The translations under genes were made by a program, and so were the position numbers. From positions 1 to 64,000 of the forward strand of contig CATLGW010000002.1 in the NCBI GenBank assembly GCA_949948715.1: a stretch of 64,000 nt of DNA, in the 5' to 3' direction. This document shows positions 49,876 to 58,878 of this stretch, in pieces. The stretch comes from an uncultured Lachnospiraceae bacterium (GTDB lineage Bacteria; Bacillota; Clostridia; Lachnospirales; Lachnospiraceae). How positions within the stretch are numbered: position 1 is the first letter of the stretch; each line of letters begins with the position of its first letter. The notes below the pieces were generated by a model. It saw only the letters and a program-made list of their open reading frames with translations. It had not been told where the DNA came from and did not search any database.

Positions 49876-51174
49876 TCAACTCAAAAACAAATCCCTTTCC
49901 TCTTCCCTTCTCCGGGTCAGCCCGGGCAGCACCTTTCCGCCGCCCTTGTTGTACAAAAGGAGCTTGTCCGCCACGGCTGCGGAATCCCTTCCGGCCACCA
50001 GCTTCTGCAGGCTGCCGTTTCCGCAGTTGTAGCAGAAGCTGGTCAGGGCGTCGAACTGGTTCTGCGTCAGCGGAAAACAAAGGATTCCCTTTTTGACGCA
50101 GGCATTCACATAACCGCCGTATTTCTTCAGATCCTCCCGAAGCAGAGCCTTGGCCGCCTCCTTGGAGGGAAGTCTCTGACCCGGCGTCACCCCGGCGGTA
50201 TGGCCGTATCCGATAGTCCACACCCCGGCGGGGCATTTGTACGCCTCCAGGCGGCAGCCCTCATACTTGGCAATGAGTTCCACCCCCCGGTGGGAAACTG
50301 TCATTTCTCCGGACGGGGAGGCGGGCGGCGGGAAGTCCTGCCCCGTTTTAGCGACCCCACCCTTCCCTGGGGCATCGTTCCCCTCCGAATCCCTATCCGC
50401 CGTCAGATATTTCACGCTGACAGGGCTGTTGATGTCCCTGCCGCTCTCGTTTTCCCCCAGCACGGCCCGGTCGCCGCTTACGGACTTTACCCGCCAGGAA
50501 TCCCCCTTCACCCAGTCGGGCATCTCCTTGCCGGTGTAATACACGGCCTCCGGGGATACCTTCACTCTGTCCCCTGCTTTGATTTCCGTCTGTCTCCCCG
50601 TTTTCCGTCCTGCCAGAGCCGCCGCCACATCGAGACGGAAGCCGTCCATGGTGTAAGCCGTCCCCATTCCCTGCCAGAGATGCTCCGGATCGCCGTGGCC
50701 GGAAGCCAGCCCCCTGGCATGGCCCTCCTTATGGCTGATAATCACGCCGTCTGCCACAGGGTCCAGTCCGTAGCGCCTGCAGAGAAAGGCAAAGAGCTCC
50801 ACCGCCGCCTCATAGGTGCGCTTCACCACCTCCATGGCAGCCCCCTGATCGGAGCAGTCGAAGGAACTTCCCCCTTTATATTGGATGCAGCCGGGCTCAC
50901 ACATCTCCACCCCGATATAGGCGCCGTTTCCCTTTCCGCCGCAATGCCATGCCCTGCGATCCCAGGGCAGCGTCTGATACACCTCCCCCGTGTTCCCGTC
51001 GATAAAGGCGTGCACGCAGGCCCTGCTGCTCTCCGGCCTGTTCCAGTTTTTCATAAAAACCTCGGCCTTTGGCTGCGGACAGCCCACACTGTGAAGCATC
51101 AGTCCCTTTACCGCAATTGTTTTCCCCGCCTTAAAGCAGGGATTTTGGGTTAGAAACGTCTCTCTGATCTCCAT
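49876..51174 (-). CDS. Bifunctional endolysin: N-acetylmuramoyl-L-alanine amidase + GH24 lysozyme
   Basis: Amidase_2 domain (LHSVGCPQ...HAFIDGNTGEVYQTLPWDRRAWHCGG...ISHKEGHARG) and C-terminal GH24 (LIAKYEGCRLEAYKCPAGVWTIGYGHTAGV...QFDALTSFCYNCG). Confidence 0.9.
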   Translation of the reverse strand: MEIRETFLTQNPCFKAGKTIAVKGLMLHSVGCPQPKAEVFMKNWNRPESSRACVHAFIDGNTGEVYQTLPWDRRAWHCGGKGNGAYIGVEMCEPGCIQYKGGSSFDCSDQGAAMEVVKRTYEAAVELFAFLCRRYGLDPVADGVIISHKEGHARGLASGHGDPEHLWQGMGTAYTMDGFRLDVAAALAGRKTGRQTEIKAGDRVKVSPEAVYYTGKEMPDWVKGDSWRVKSVSGDRAVLGENESGRDINSPVSVKYLTADRDSEGNDAPGKGGVAKTGQDFPPPASPSGEMTVSHRGVELIAKYEGCRLEAYKCPAGVWTIGYGHTAGVTPGQRLPSKEAAKALLREDLKKYGGYVNACVKKGILCFPLTQNQFDALTSFCYNCGNGSLQKLVAGRDSAAVADKLLLYNKGGGKVLPGLTRRREEERDLFLS

Positions 51175-51230
51175 TGCTTTTCCTTCCTTTCCTCTGTTTT
51201 GTATGCTCTATCTTGATCCGCCTGGCGGTA

Positions 51231-51956
51231 TCAAGCTTCCCGCTGCAGCCTTCGCTTGACCTCGCAGTATTTCTTCACCGGAATCTGTAAAATTTCACCG
51301 CTTGTGACCTCCACATAGCATCGGTCTATTCTTCGGATATGTCTGCGGTTTACGATAAAGCTCCGGTGAATCCTGACAAATTCCTCTGACAGGGAAACCT
51401 CCGCATCGCGAAAGCTTCCCGCCGTCTCTATCTGAATGCCGTCACAGTGCCACAGCACATGGTTGTGACTGGCCTCCAGGTAGAGAATTTCCGACTCCGG
51501 CACCTGGTAAGATCTCTCGTCCCTTCCCCTCAGACGATAAACCCTGCCGACCTCCCCCGGAGAGATATGCAGATGCGCAATTTGGAGCCTTTCCATGGAC
51601 AAATCCAACACAATGGATATATTGAACCACTCCTTGGGCGCCCCCACCCTCTCCCCCCGGGTCAGTACCCCATATCTGCCTGCAATGACAGCCGCACTTC
51701 CGCTCTGAAAAATCAGCCTGTACTCCCCGTGGACGATGCCCCCCACATCCGCCCTGGGCCTAATGGGACTTCTGCCTATGCGGCACTCTCTGCCGTCCCC
51801 GCAAGCCACAGGGCTGATGCAGGCCATGCCGTCTTCCTGCAGGGGCAAGGCCTTTCCCTGATAAATAAATTCCACAATCCGTCTGGCCATTGTTGTGAAA
51901 TTGTTTTTTCGTTTCCCCATTCCCCGTTTCCCGCTTTCTCTTTTGTAATTACACAC
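51231..51956 (-). CDS. LytTR DNA-binding regulator with SnoaL-like N-terminal domain
   Basis: ILYLEASHNHVLWHCDGIQIETAGSFRDAEVSLSEEFVRIHRSFIVNRRHIRRI LytTR; N-terminal GEYRLIFQSGSAAVIAGRYGV...LQIAHLHISP. Confidence 0.82.
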   Translation of the reverse strand: MCNYKRESGKRGMGKRKNNFTTMARRIVEFIYQGKALPLQEDGMACISPVACGDGRECRIGRSPIRPRADVGGIVHGEYRLIFQSGSAAVIAGRYGVLTRGERVGAPKEWFNISIVLDLSMERLQIAHLHISPGEVGRVYRLRGRDERSYQVPESEILYLEASHNHVLWHCDGIQIETAGSFRDAEVSLSEEFVRIHRSFIVNRRHIRRIDRCYVEVTSGEILQIPVKKYCEVKRRLQREA

Positions 51957-52301
51957 TCACAGATGAACTCATGCGGTGTTGTACCCACTATATTGAATTA
52001 TAGATTTACCCGCAACAAATCCGGCCAAACGTCCAATAACACAGGCCGAAAGACCAAAAATAACAGCGCCGGATCAAACAATAATTGCCTGCATAATCCC
52101 ATTTCCCCTGCCAATACTAATAGCGCATCCAATCAAATACCCAGCGGCAACCGACGAGGTATCAATCTTGCAGCGAAGCAGGCTGCAGGTTTTTTGTCTC
52201 TCGGGGCATTCGCCAAATGCTCGTGAAAGCACGGCGCTTGGCTCATTGCCGGCGAAAATAAAAATATGCCGCCAAAGACCGGCGGCGGAACGGAGAGAAC
52301 T

Positions 52302-52616
52302 ATGACATTAAATACAAATCAGGGCAAATCCCAGGAGCTCTCTGCTGCCCTTGCACAGAATACCCTGGATGAAATACCCCGTCCCAAATCCGACGCAAAG
52401 GATATTGTGGGACTTGTGAAGCACAGCGGCCGCGTAAACGGCTATCAGCTATCCGACGGCTCCATCGTAAGCAGGGAGGATGGGGTACAGATGGCGAAGG
52501 CCGGAGATATCAAGGGTGTGGGCGTGGCCCACAGAGGGGAAACGGAATATTTGAAGTCCATCCCCGACGGCAGCGAAAACAACAACCTCAGCAGTCTTCC
52601 CACAGTCTCAGGGTGA
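52302..52616 (+). CDS. DUF3892-like small protein
   Basis: KDIVGLVKHSGRVNGYQLSDGSIVSREDGVQMAKAGDIKGVGVAHRGETEYLKSIPDG; GGAGAG RBS. Confidence 0.7.
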   Translation: MTLNTNQGKSQELSAALAQNTLDEIPRPKSDAKDIVGLVKHSGRVNGYQLSDGSIVSREDGVQMAKAGDIKGVGVAHRGETEYLKSIPDGSENNNLSSLPTVSG

Positions 52617-52654
52617 GAAATATAAAAACCGGCGGGCCAAAATCCCGCAAATCC

Positions 52655-52697
52655 AAAAAAGCCATGGGGCACATCTAACGTGCCCACATGGCTTTTC
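52655..52697. terminator. Bidirectional terminator
   Basis: AAAAAAGCCATGGGGCAC-ATCTAAC-GTGCCCACATGGCTTTT. Confidence 0.8.
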
Positions 52698-52704
52698 ATT
52701 CCTT

Positions 52705-54153
52705 TCAATCCATTTTCCAGTGCTGCAAAAGTTCCTTCAGCAGTCGGTTTACACTGCCCGGGTCCGCCTTCCCTTTCATGGCCTTCATGGTCTGGCCCAC
52801 CAAAAACCCCATGGCCTTCTCCTTGCCGTTTCTGTAATCCTCCACAGACCGGGGATTGGCGGCGATGACCTCCTCCACCGTTTTTTTCAGCGCTCCTTCG
52901 TCATTTACCGTCCTGAGTCCCTGCTCCTCCACATAACTCTCAGGATCCACATCCCGGTCGAACATGGCCTGGAATACCTCCTTGGCCACGGTGGAATTGA
53001 TCTCCCCCTTCTCCGCAAGTTTTACCAGCCCGGCCAGATGCTCCGGAGAAAAACGGATATCCTCCGGCTCCATGCCCTGCTCCTTCAAAAGCCTCTGGGT
53101 CTCCACCATCAGCCAGTTTGACACCTTCTTGGGCTGTCCGCAGAGGGCGGAGGCGCCTTCAAAAAGCTCCGCCAGGCGCCGGGAACCCGTTATAATTTCT
53201 ATATCATTGTCGGGAATACCGTACTCCTCCCCGTAGCGTTTTCTTTTCTCCCAGGGCAGCTCCGGCTGCCTGTCCCGGATCTCCTCCAGCCAGCCCTGGG
53301 AAATATACACCGGGGGCAGATCGGGATCGGGGAAATAGCGGTAATCCCGGGCGTCCTCCTTGGAGCGCATGGGATAGGAACATTCCCTCTCGTCATCCCA
53401 CCTTCTGGTCTCCTGCACCACCTCCTCACCGGCCTCCAGCAGATCGATCTGCCGCTCCCGCTCGTTCTCTATGGCCCTTCTGACAGACCGGAAGGAATTC
53501 AGGTTTTTCATCTCCGTCCGGGTGCCAAATTCCGAAGCGCCCGTCTCCCGCACGGACAGATTGACGTCAGCCCTCATGGACCCCTCCTGAAGCTTACAGT
53601 CGGAAGCCCCCAGGTATTGAATGGTCAGGCGAAGCTGCTCCAGATATGCCATGACCTCCTCCGCGCTCCTTAAGTCCGGTCGGGAGACAATTTCTATTAA
53701 AGGCACGCCGGAGCGGTTGTAATCCACCAGAGAGCAGTCCTCCCATTCGTCGTGTATCAGCTTTCCCGCATCCTCCTCCATATGGATCTCGTGGATGCCC
53801 ACCCGCCTGCTTCCCCCGGCAGTCTCGATCTCCACGAAGCCGTCCCTGCATATGGGCAGGTAGAGCTGGGAAATCTGATAGTTCTGGGGATTGTCGGGAT
53901 AAAAGTAGTTTTTCCTGTCAAATTTGCAGTCCCGGACGATGTCACAGTTCAAAGCCAGTCCCACAGCCATGGCATACTCCACCACCCGTCTGTTTAAGAC
54001 GGGCAGCGCCCCCGGCATACCGGCGCACACGGGACAGGTGTGGGTATTGGGCGCTCCCCCGAAGGCCGTGGAGCATCCGCAGAAGATTTTGGTCCTGGTG
54101 GCCAGCTCCACATGTACCTCCAGGCCGATGACCGTTTCATATTCTTTTCCCAT
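52705..54153 (-). CDS. gatB: Asp-tRNA(Asn)/Glu-tRNA(Gln) amidotransferase subunit B
   Basis: YETVIGLEVHVELATRTKIFCGCSTAFGGAPNTHTCPVCAGMPGALPVLN. Confidence 0.97.
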   Translation of the reverse strand: MGKEYETVIGLEVHVELATRTKIFCGCSTAFGGAPNTHTCPVCAGMPGALPVLNRRVVEYAMAVGLALNCDIVRDCKFDRKNYFYPDNPQNYQISQLYLPICRDGFVEIETAGGSRRVGIHEIHMEEDAGKLIHDEWEDCSLVDYNRSGVPLIEIVSRPDLRSAEEVMAYLEQLRLTIQYLGASDCKLQEGSMRADVNLSVRETGASEFGTRTEMKNLNSFRSVRRAIENERERQIDLLEAGEEVVQETRRWDDERECSYPMRSKEDARDYRYFPDPDLPPVYISQGWLEEIRDRQPELPWEKRKRYGEEYGIPDNDIEIITGSRRLAELFEGASALCGQPKKVSNWLMVETQRLLKEQGMEPEDIRFSPEHLAGLVKLAEKGEINSTVAKEVFQAMFDRDVDPESYVEEQGLRTVNDEGALKKTVEEVIAANPRSVEDYRNGKEKAMGFLVGQTMKAMKGKADPGSVNRLLKELLQHWKMD

Positions 54154-54185
54154 ATTTCCTCGCATTCCGCCGCCCAAGCGGCACT

Positions 54186-55667
54186 TTATTCAGCCAAACC
54201 CCCGGGCCGGGAAACGGCGCGGCCGGATGTGCTCTTTGCCCGCTGCTCCCAGGTATAGGCTGCCCGAAGCAGCGTTTTTTCCTGAAAACAGTCGCCGATC
54301 AACTGTAAGCCTATGGGCAGTCCCCTCCCGTCCCTTCCGCAGGGAAGACTGATGGCCGGAAGCCCCGCCAGGTTCACGGCAATGGTGTAGATATCTCCCA
54401 GGTACATTTTTAGAGGATCCCCCAGGCTCTCCCCCAGCCTGGGAGCCGTGGCGGGGGCCACCGGCCCCAGTATCACGTCAAATCGGGAAAAGGCCTTGTC
54501 AAAAGCCTGCTTGATCAGGTTCTTTACCCGCAGCGCCTTCAGATAATAGGCGTCGTAATAGCCGGAGCTTAACACAAAGGAGCCCAGCATAATGCGCCGC
54601 TTGACCTCCGGGCCAAAACCCTCCGATCGGGTCCTTTTGTACATGGCGTGGAGCCCCTCCTCCCCCGGGGCGCGATAGCCGTATTTGACACCGTCAAACC
54701 GCTCCAGATTGGAGCTGGCCTCCGCCGCAGCGATGGTGTAATAGGCGGGAATGGCATACTCTGTCAGGCTTAAATCAAACTCCTCCACCAGGGCTCCCTG
54801 CTCCCTCAGACACTCCGCCGCCCCAAGCACGGCGCATTTCACCTCATCGGAAATCCCCTCCCCAAAATAATCCCTGGGAATCCCGATGCGCATTCCCTCC
54901 ACATCCTCCAGAAGCCCTGCGGTGAAATCCATGTCCTCTCTCTTTACGGAAGTGGAATCCTTCTCATCGTGGGAGGCCATGGCCTCCAAGACAACGGCGC
55001 AGTCCCGCACATCCTTGGTCAGGGGACCGATCTGGTCCAGGGAGGAGCCGTAGGCAATCAGCCCGTACCGGGATACCGTGCCATAGGTGGGCTTCATCCC
55101 CACCACGCCGCAGTAGGACGCGGGCTGGCGGATGGACCCCCCTGTGTCGGAGCCCAGGGCAAAAAAACACTCCTTCCCCGCCACGGCAGCCGCAGAGCCG
55201 CCGGAGGAGCCCCCCGGCACATGCTCCGTATTTTCAGGGTTTCTCGTCACCCCGAAATAGGAAGTCTCCGTGGTGGAGCCCATGGCAAATTCGTCCATGT
55301 TTGTCTTGCCGATAAGCACCGCCCCCGCCCGCTCCAGGTTGAGCAGCGCCTCCGCCGTGTAGGAGGGAACAAAATTCTCCAGCATCCTTGAGGCGCAGGT
55401 GGTTCGCATCCCCGCCGTGCAGAGATTGTCTTTCACCGCCATGGGAACCCCCGCCAGAGGGCCCGTAAGCTCCCCTGCCTCGATTCGCCTCTGAACCCGG
55501 GCCGCCCGCTCCAGGGCGCCCTCCCTGTCAAGGGTCACGTAACAGTGATATTCCTCCTCCGTTTTGTCAATCTGCTCCAGGACAGCCCTCATGGCCTCCA
55601 TAGCGTCAGTCCTTCCCTCCCGGATAGCCTCCCCAAGCTCTGCAGCCGTGCAGGATAAGATATTCAT
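54186..55667 (-). CDS. gatA: Asp-tRNA(Asn)/Glu-tRNA(Gln) amidotransferase subunit A
   Basis: Amidase signature GGSSGGSAAAVAGKECFFALGSDTGGSIRQPASYCGVVGMKPTYG. Confidence 0.97.
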   Translation of the reverse strand: MNILSCTAAELGEAIREGRTDAMEAMRAVLEQIDKTEEEYHCYVTLDREGALERAARVQRRIEAGELTGPLAGVPMAVKDNLCTAGMRTTCASRMLENFVPSYTAEALLNLERAGAVLIGKTNMDEFAMGSTTETSYFGVTRNPENTEHVPGGSSGGSAAAVAGKECFFALGSDTGGSIRQPASYCGVVGMKPTYGTVSRYGLIAYGSSLDQIGPLTKDVRDCAVVLEAMASHDEKDSTSVKREDMDFTAGLLEDVEGMRIGIPRDYFGEGISDEVKCAVLGAAECLREQGALVEEFDLSLTEYAIPAYYTIAAAEASSNLERFDGVKYGYRAPGEEGLHAMYKRTRSEGFGPEVKRRIMLGSFVLSSGYYDAYYLKALRVKNLIKQAFDKAFSRFDVILGPVAPATAPRLGESLGDPLKMYLGDIYTIAVNLAGLPAISLPCGRDGRGLPIGLQLIGDCFQEKTLLRAAYTWEQRAKSTSGRAVSRPGGLAE

Positions 55668-55684
55668 ATGCATCACCAAACCTT

Positions 55685-55984
55685 TCACTCAAATGTCCTG
55701 GGAGCCATAAACATATTGTCCTTCTCCCCGGGGGCATTTTTCAGCATATTTTTGCTGTCATCTCCGTTTGTCACCACATCCTCCCGAAACACATTCACCG
55801 TGGGAAATACATGGGACATGGGCTCCACGCCGGAGGTATCCAGCTCGCCCAGTTTGTCGATATAGGAGAGCATCCTGCCCATATCCCTTTTTACCTGCTC
55901 CCGCTCCTCCCCGGACAGCGTAAGCTTCGCCAGAATGCTCACATATTCTATGGTCTCGTCCGTAATTGTCTTTTCCATTGCCAC
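55685..55984 (-). CDS. gatC: Asp-tRNA(Asn)/Glu-tRNA(Gln) amidotransferase subunit C
   Basis: [53 protein letters not shown]. Confidence 0.93.
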   Translation of the reverse strand: MAMEKTITDETIEYVSILAKLTLSGEEREQVKRDMGRMLSYIDKLGELDTSGVEPMSHVFPTVNVFREDVVTNGDDSKNMLKNAPGEKDNMFMAPRTFE

Positions 55985-56075
55985 CCTCCTCTATCCGTCC
56001 GTTGGGCGCGGCCCTGCCCGCCCACCCGTCCTCCAAACCGCTTCCGCGCTTATTAAGCTCCCGCCATTTCCGCTC

Positions 56076-57812
56076 TCAACCGCGGACCTTGATATGGACT
56101 TCCCGAAGCTGCTGTTCCGTCACCTCCCCAGGAGCGCCGCACATAAGATCCTGGGCGTTCCCGTTCATGGGGAAGGCGATCACCTCCCGGATGCTCTCCT
56201 CCTCCCGAAGCAGCATGATCATGCGGTCCACCCCGGGAGCCATCCCCGCATGGGGCGGCGCGCCAAACTGAAAGGCCTGGTACAGAGCGCCGAACTTAGT
56301 CTGAAGGGCCTCCTCGTCATAGCCCGCGATGGCAAAGGCCTTCCTCATAATCTCGATGTCATGGTTTCTAACCGCCCCGGAGGACAGCTCCACCCCGTTG
56401 CAGACGATATCGTACTGATAAGCCAGCACCTCCAGGGGATCCTTTTTCTCCAGCGCCTCCAGTCCTCCCTGGGGCATGGAAAAGGGATTGTGGGTAAACA
56501 CGATTTTCTTCGTCTCGGGATCCCTCTCGTACATGGGGAAATCGTTCACATAACAGAAGCGGTAAGCGTTTTTCTCACAGAGCCCCAGCTTCTCCCCCAG
56601 CTCCTTTCGAAGCTGTCCCGCGTAATAATTCGCCCGCTCCTCTTTATCGGCGATAAAAAAAATGGTGTCTCCCTCTTTCAACCCCGCGATTTGGGCCAGC
56701 TCTCCCTTTCGCTCCTGGGGGATAAACTTGTCGATGGGCCCTCTGTAGGACAGATCCTCCTCCACCTCCAGATAACCCAGGCCTCCCATCCCCATGCCGG
56801 TGGCAAAGGCTAAGAGCTTCTCATGGAAGCCCTTGGACATCTCCCGATGAACCCGTATTCCCCGGACCGTCCGGCCCAGGAAGGGCTTGAAGGTGCACTT
56901 CTGGAAAAATTCCGTCACATCCGTGATCCTCAGGGGATTGCGCAGATCCGGCTTATCGGTGCCGAATTCCAGCATGGCCTGTCTGTAGCTGATCACCGGA
57001 TAGGGAGCCTTCGTCACCTCATAACCCTCCGGAGCAAATTTCTCAAAGACTGCGGAGAGGATCTCCTCCCCCGCCCGGAACACATCCTCCTGAGCGGCGA
57101 AGCTCATCTCAAAATCCAACTGGTAAAACTCCCCGGGGGAGCGGTCCGCCCGGGCGTCCTCATCCCGAAAGCAGGGGGCGATCTGGAAATATCTGTCAAA
57201 CCCCGCCGTCATCAGAAGCTGTTTATACTGCTGGGGCGCCTGGGGCAGAGCGTAGAACCTTCCCTTAAACTTCCGGGAGGGGACAATATAGTCCCTGGCC
57301 CCCTCCGGGGAGGAAGCGCACAGTATGGGAGTCTGAATCTCCAGAAAGCCCATCTCCGTCATCTTGCCCCGCAGGAAAGAGATGACCTGAGAGCGAAAGA
57401 TAATATTATCCCTGACCTTTGCGTTTCTCAGATCCAGATAACGGTATTTCAGCCTCACATCCTCCCGTATCTCCCGGGAGGTCATAATCTCAAAGGGGAG
57501 CTGTCTGTGCACCCTGCCCAACACCGTAATTTCCCGGGCCTCCAGTTCGATGGTTCCCGTGGGGATCCTGGGATTGTAGGTATCCTCGTCCCGCTTCTCC
57601 ACAGGCCCTTTGACAGACAGGCACATTTCCTTCGTGATTCCCGACAAAAGCTCGCTCCTTCGGATCACCACCTGGAGCACTCCGTACATATCCCGCAGGT
57701 CAATAAAGGACACGCCGCCGTGATCTCTGATGTTCTCCACCCATCCGGCCATCCGCAGCACCTGTCCGATATGTTTCTCCCCAATCTCCTTCACCGTGAT
57801 GTCTCTGTACAT
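56076..57812 (-). CDS. aspS: Aspartate--tRNA ligase
   Basis: VLRMAGWVENIRDHGGVSFIDLRDMYGVLQVV; CFRDEDARADRSPGEFYQLDFEMSF; RBS GGGAGG before MYRDI. Confidence 0.95.
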   Translation of the reverse strand: MYRDITVKEIGEKHIGQVLRMAGWVENIRDHGGVSFIDLRDMYGVLQVVIRRSELLSGITKEMCLSVKGPVEKRDEDTYNPRIPTGTIELEAREITVLGRVHRQLPFEIMTSREIREDVRLKYRYLDLRNAKVRDNIIFRSQVISFLRGKMTEMGFLEIQTPILCASSPEGARDYIVPSRKFKGRFYALPQAPQQYKQLLMTAGFDRYFQIAPCFRDEDARADRSPGEFYQLDFEMSFAAQEDVFRAGEEILSAVFEKFAPEGYEVTKAPYPVISYRQAMLEFGTDKPDLRNPLRITDVTEFFQKCTFKPFLGRTVRGIRVHREMSKGFHEKLLAFATGMGMGGLGYLEVEEDLSYRGPIDKFIPQERKGELAQIAGLKEGDTIFFIADKEERANYYAGQLRKELGEKLGLCEKNAYRFCYVNDFPMYERDPETKKIVFTHNPFSMPQGGLEALEKKDPLEVLAYQYDIVCNGVELSSGAVRNHDIEIMRKAFAIAGYDEEALQTKFGALYQAFQFGAPPHAGMAPGVDRMIMLLREEESIREVIAFPMNGNAQDLMCGAPGEVTEQQLREVHIKVRG

Positions 57813-57842
57813 AATTATCCTCCCTTCCGGCTTTCGGACCAC

Positions 57843-58110
57843 GAAAAAGTCCCGGGACACAGTCTCCTGCATCCCGGGACGGATTTTCTCATAATCCGCG
57901 GTACCACCCGCATTGACGAACCGCTCCCCACAGGGCGCAGTCCCTCCACTCTGACACTTAACGCGTGCAACGTGCCGCCCTACTTTCCCTTCAGACAGCC
58001 TGCTCCGGAGTGTTCCCTTTACCGCTTCCTACCAACAGCGCTCTCAGTCGGTGACGCTGTATTCCTGTCGTCCTCCCCGGCAAGAGTCTCCTTCCCAGCA
58101 TTTTGATATG
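57843..58110 (-). ncRNA. T-box leader of aspS-gatCAB
   Basis: Minus strand GCGGGTGGTACCGCGG T-box motif, then terminator GTCCCGGGA...TCCCGGGAC-TTTTT; Stem I-like CTGAGAGCGCTG...GGTAGGAAGC...GGGAACACTCCGGAGC. Confidence 0.9.
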
Positions 58111-58116
58111 GTTCAC

Positions 58117-58145
58117 ATCATAGCACATCCCCTCCTTTTTGGCAA
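58117..58145 (-). promoter_or_regulatory. Sigma70 promoter for the T-box operon
   Basis: TTGCCA - 17 nt - TATGAT. Confidence 0.75.
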
Positions 58146-58173
58146 GAGAGAATTTTTTTGTCTCTCCTATGAT

Positions 58174-58662
58174 CTATAAATTCTGCCGCAACTCAAAGAG
58201 AGCATTTTCATAGTCCTTCACAAAATATCTGATATTTTTGCGGCCTTTTTGAATCACGGTATGCCCTTCCGCCTCCAGCCTTTCCTTCTGGGCCAAAACG
58301 CCGCCGGGATACTTGGGATTTAATTCCCCCTTTGCCTTGAGGGTCCTCCAATAGGGCGTCTCGTCCTCCTCCCGCTGATAGCTGGCCCACGCGGCAATCG
58401 CCACAAATATCCCCGCGGTAATCGGTTCCGTAAAATCCGCCCCGCTCAAACGGGCGAAATACTCCCTGATCTCTCCCACGGTTGTCACTTTGCCCCGGGG
58501 GATTTGCCTCATAATCTTATCATAGTCCATGGGAGGCGCGAAATACATTCTGTCCCCGCCGTATTTCTCAATGCTTTTCTCATCCGTAATCGTCTGAAAT
58601 TTCGGCATATCCTTGCTGTCATGCAGCATAGCGTTAAAATCCTTCCTGTCCTCATCTGCCAT
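58174..58662 (-). CDS. MGMT/alkyltransferase-like family protein
   Basis: YDKIMRQIPRGKVTTVGEIREYFARLSGADFTEPITAGIFVAIAAWASYQ...TPYWRTLKAKGELNPKYPGG. Confidence 0.75.
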   Translation of the reverse strand: MADEDRKDFNAMLHDSKDMPKFQTITDEKSIEKYGGDRMYFAPPMDYDKIMRQIPRGKVTTVGEIREYFARLSGADFTEPITAGIFVAIAAWASYQREEDETPYWRTLKAKGELNPKYPGGVLAQKERLEAEGHTVIQKGRKNIRYFVKDYENALFELRQNL

Positions 58663-58878
58663 ATCAGTCACCTCCTGCTTCAAGGATAACCGATTTTACC
58701 GCCTCATGCAATGAGACCGTTTGAATTGTTTTCGTATGATGACAGCGGTTATATCTTCTCTACCTCGAAGTAGTCTGCAGGAAAACAGGAAAAAGCGTAA
58801 AACTTTCCGGATATATTCCTATCGCCGCATCAAATCCGGCAGTCAACACTCCATAATTGAATAAAAACCGATTATTGC

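Noticed and set aside
56823-58106. 427-aa plus-strand ORF opposite aspS and its T-box
   Set aside because: Antisense shadow ORF; the minus strand carries AspRS motifs and a T-box.
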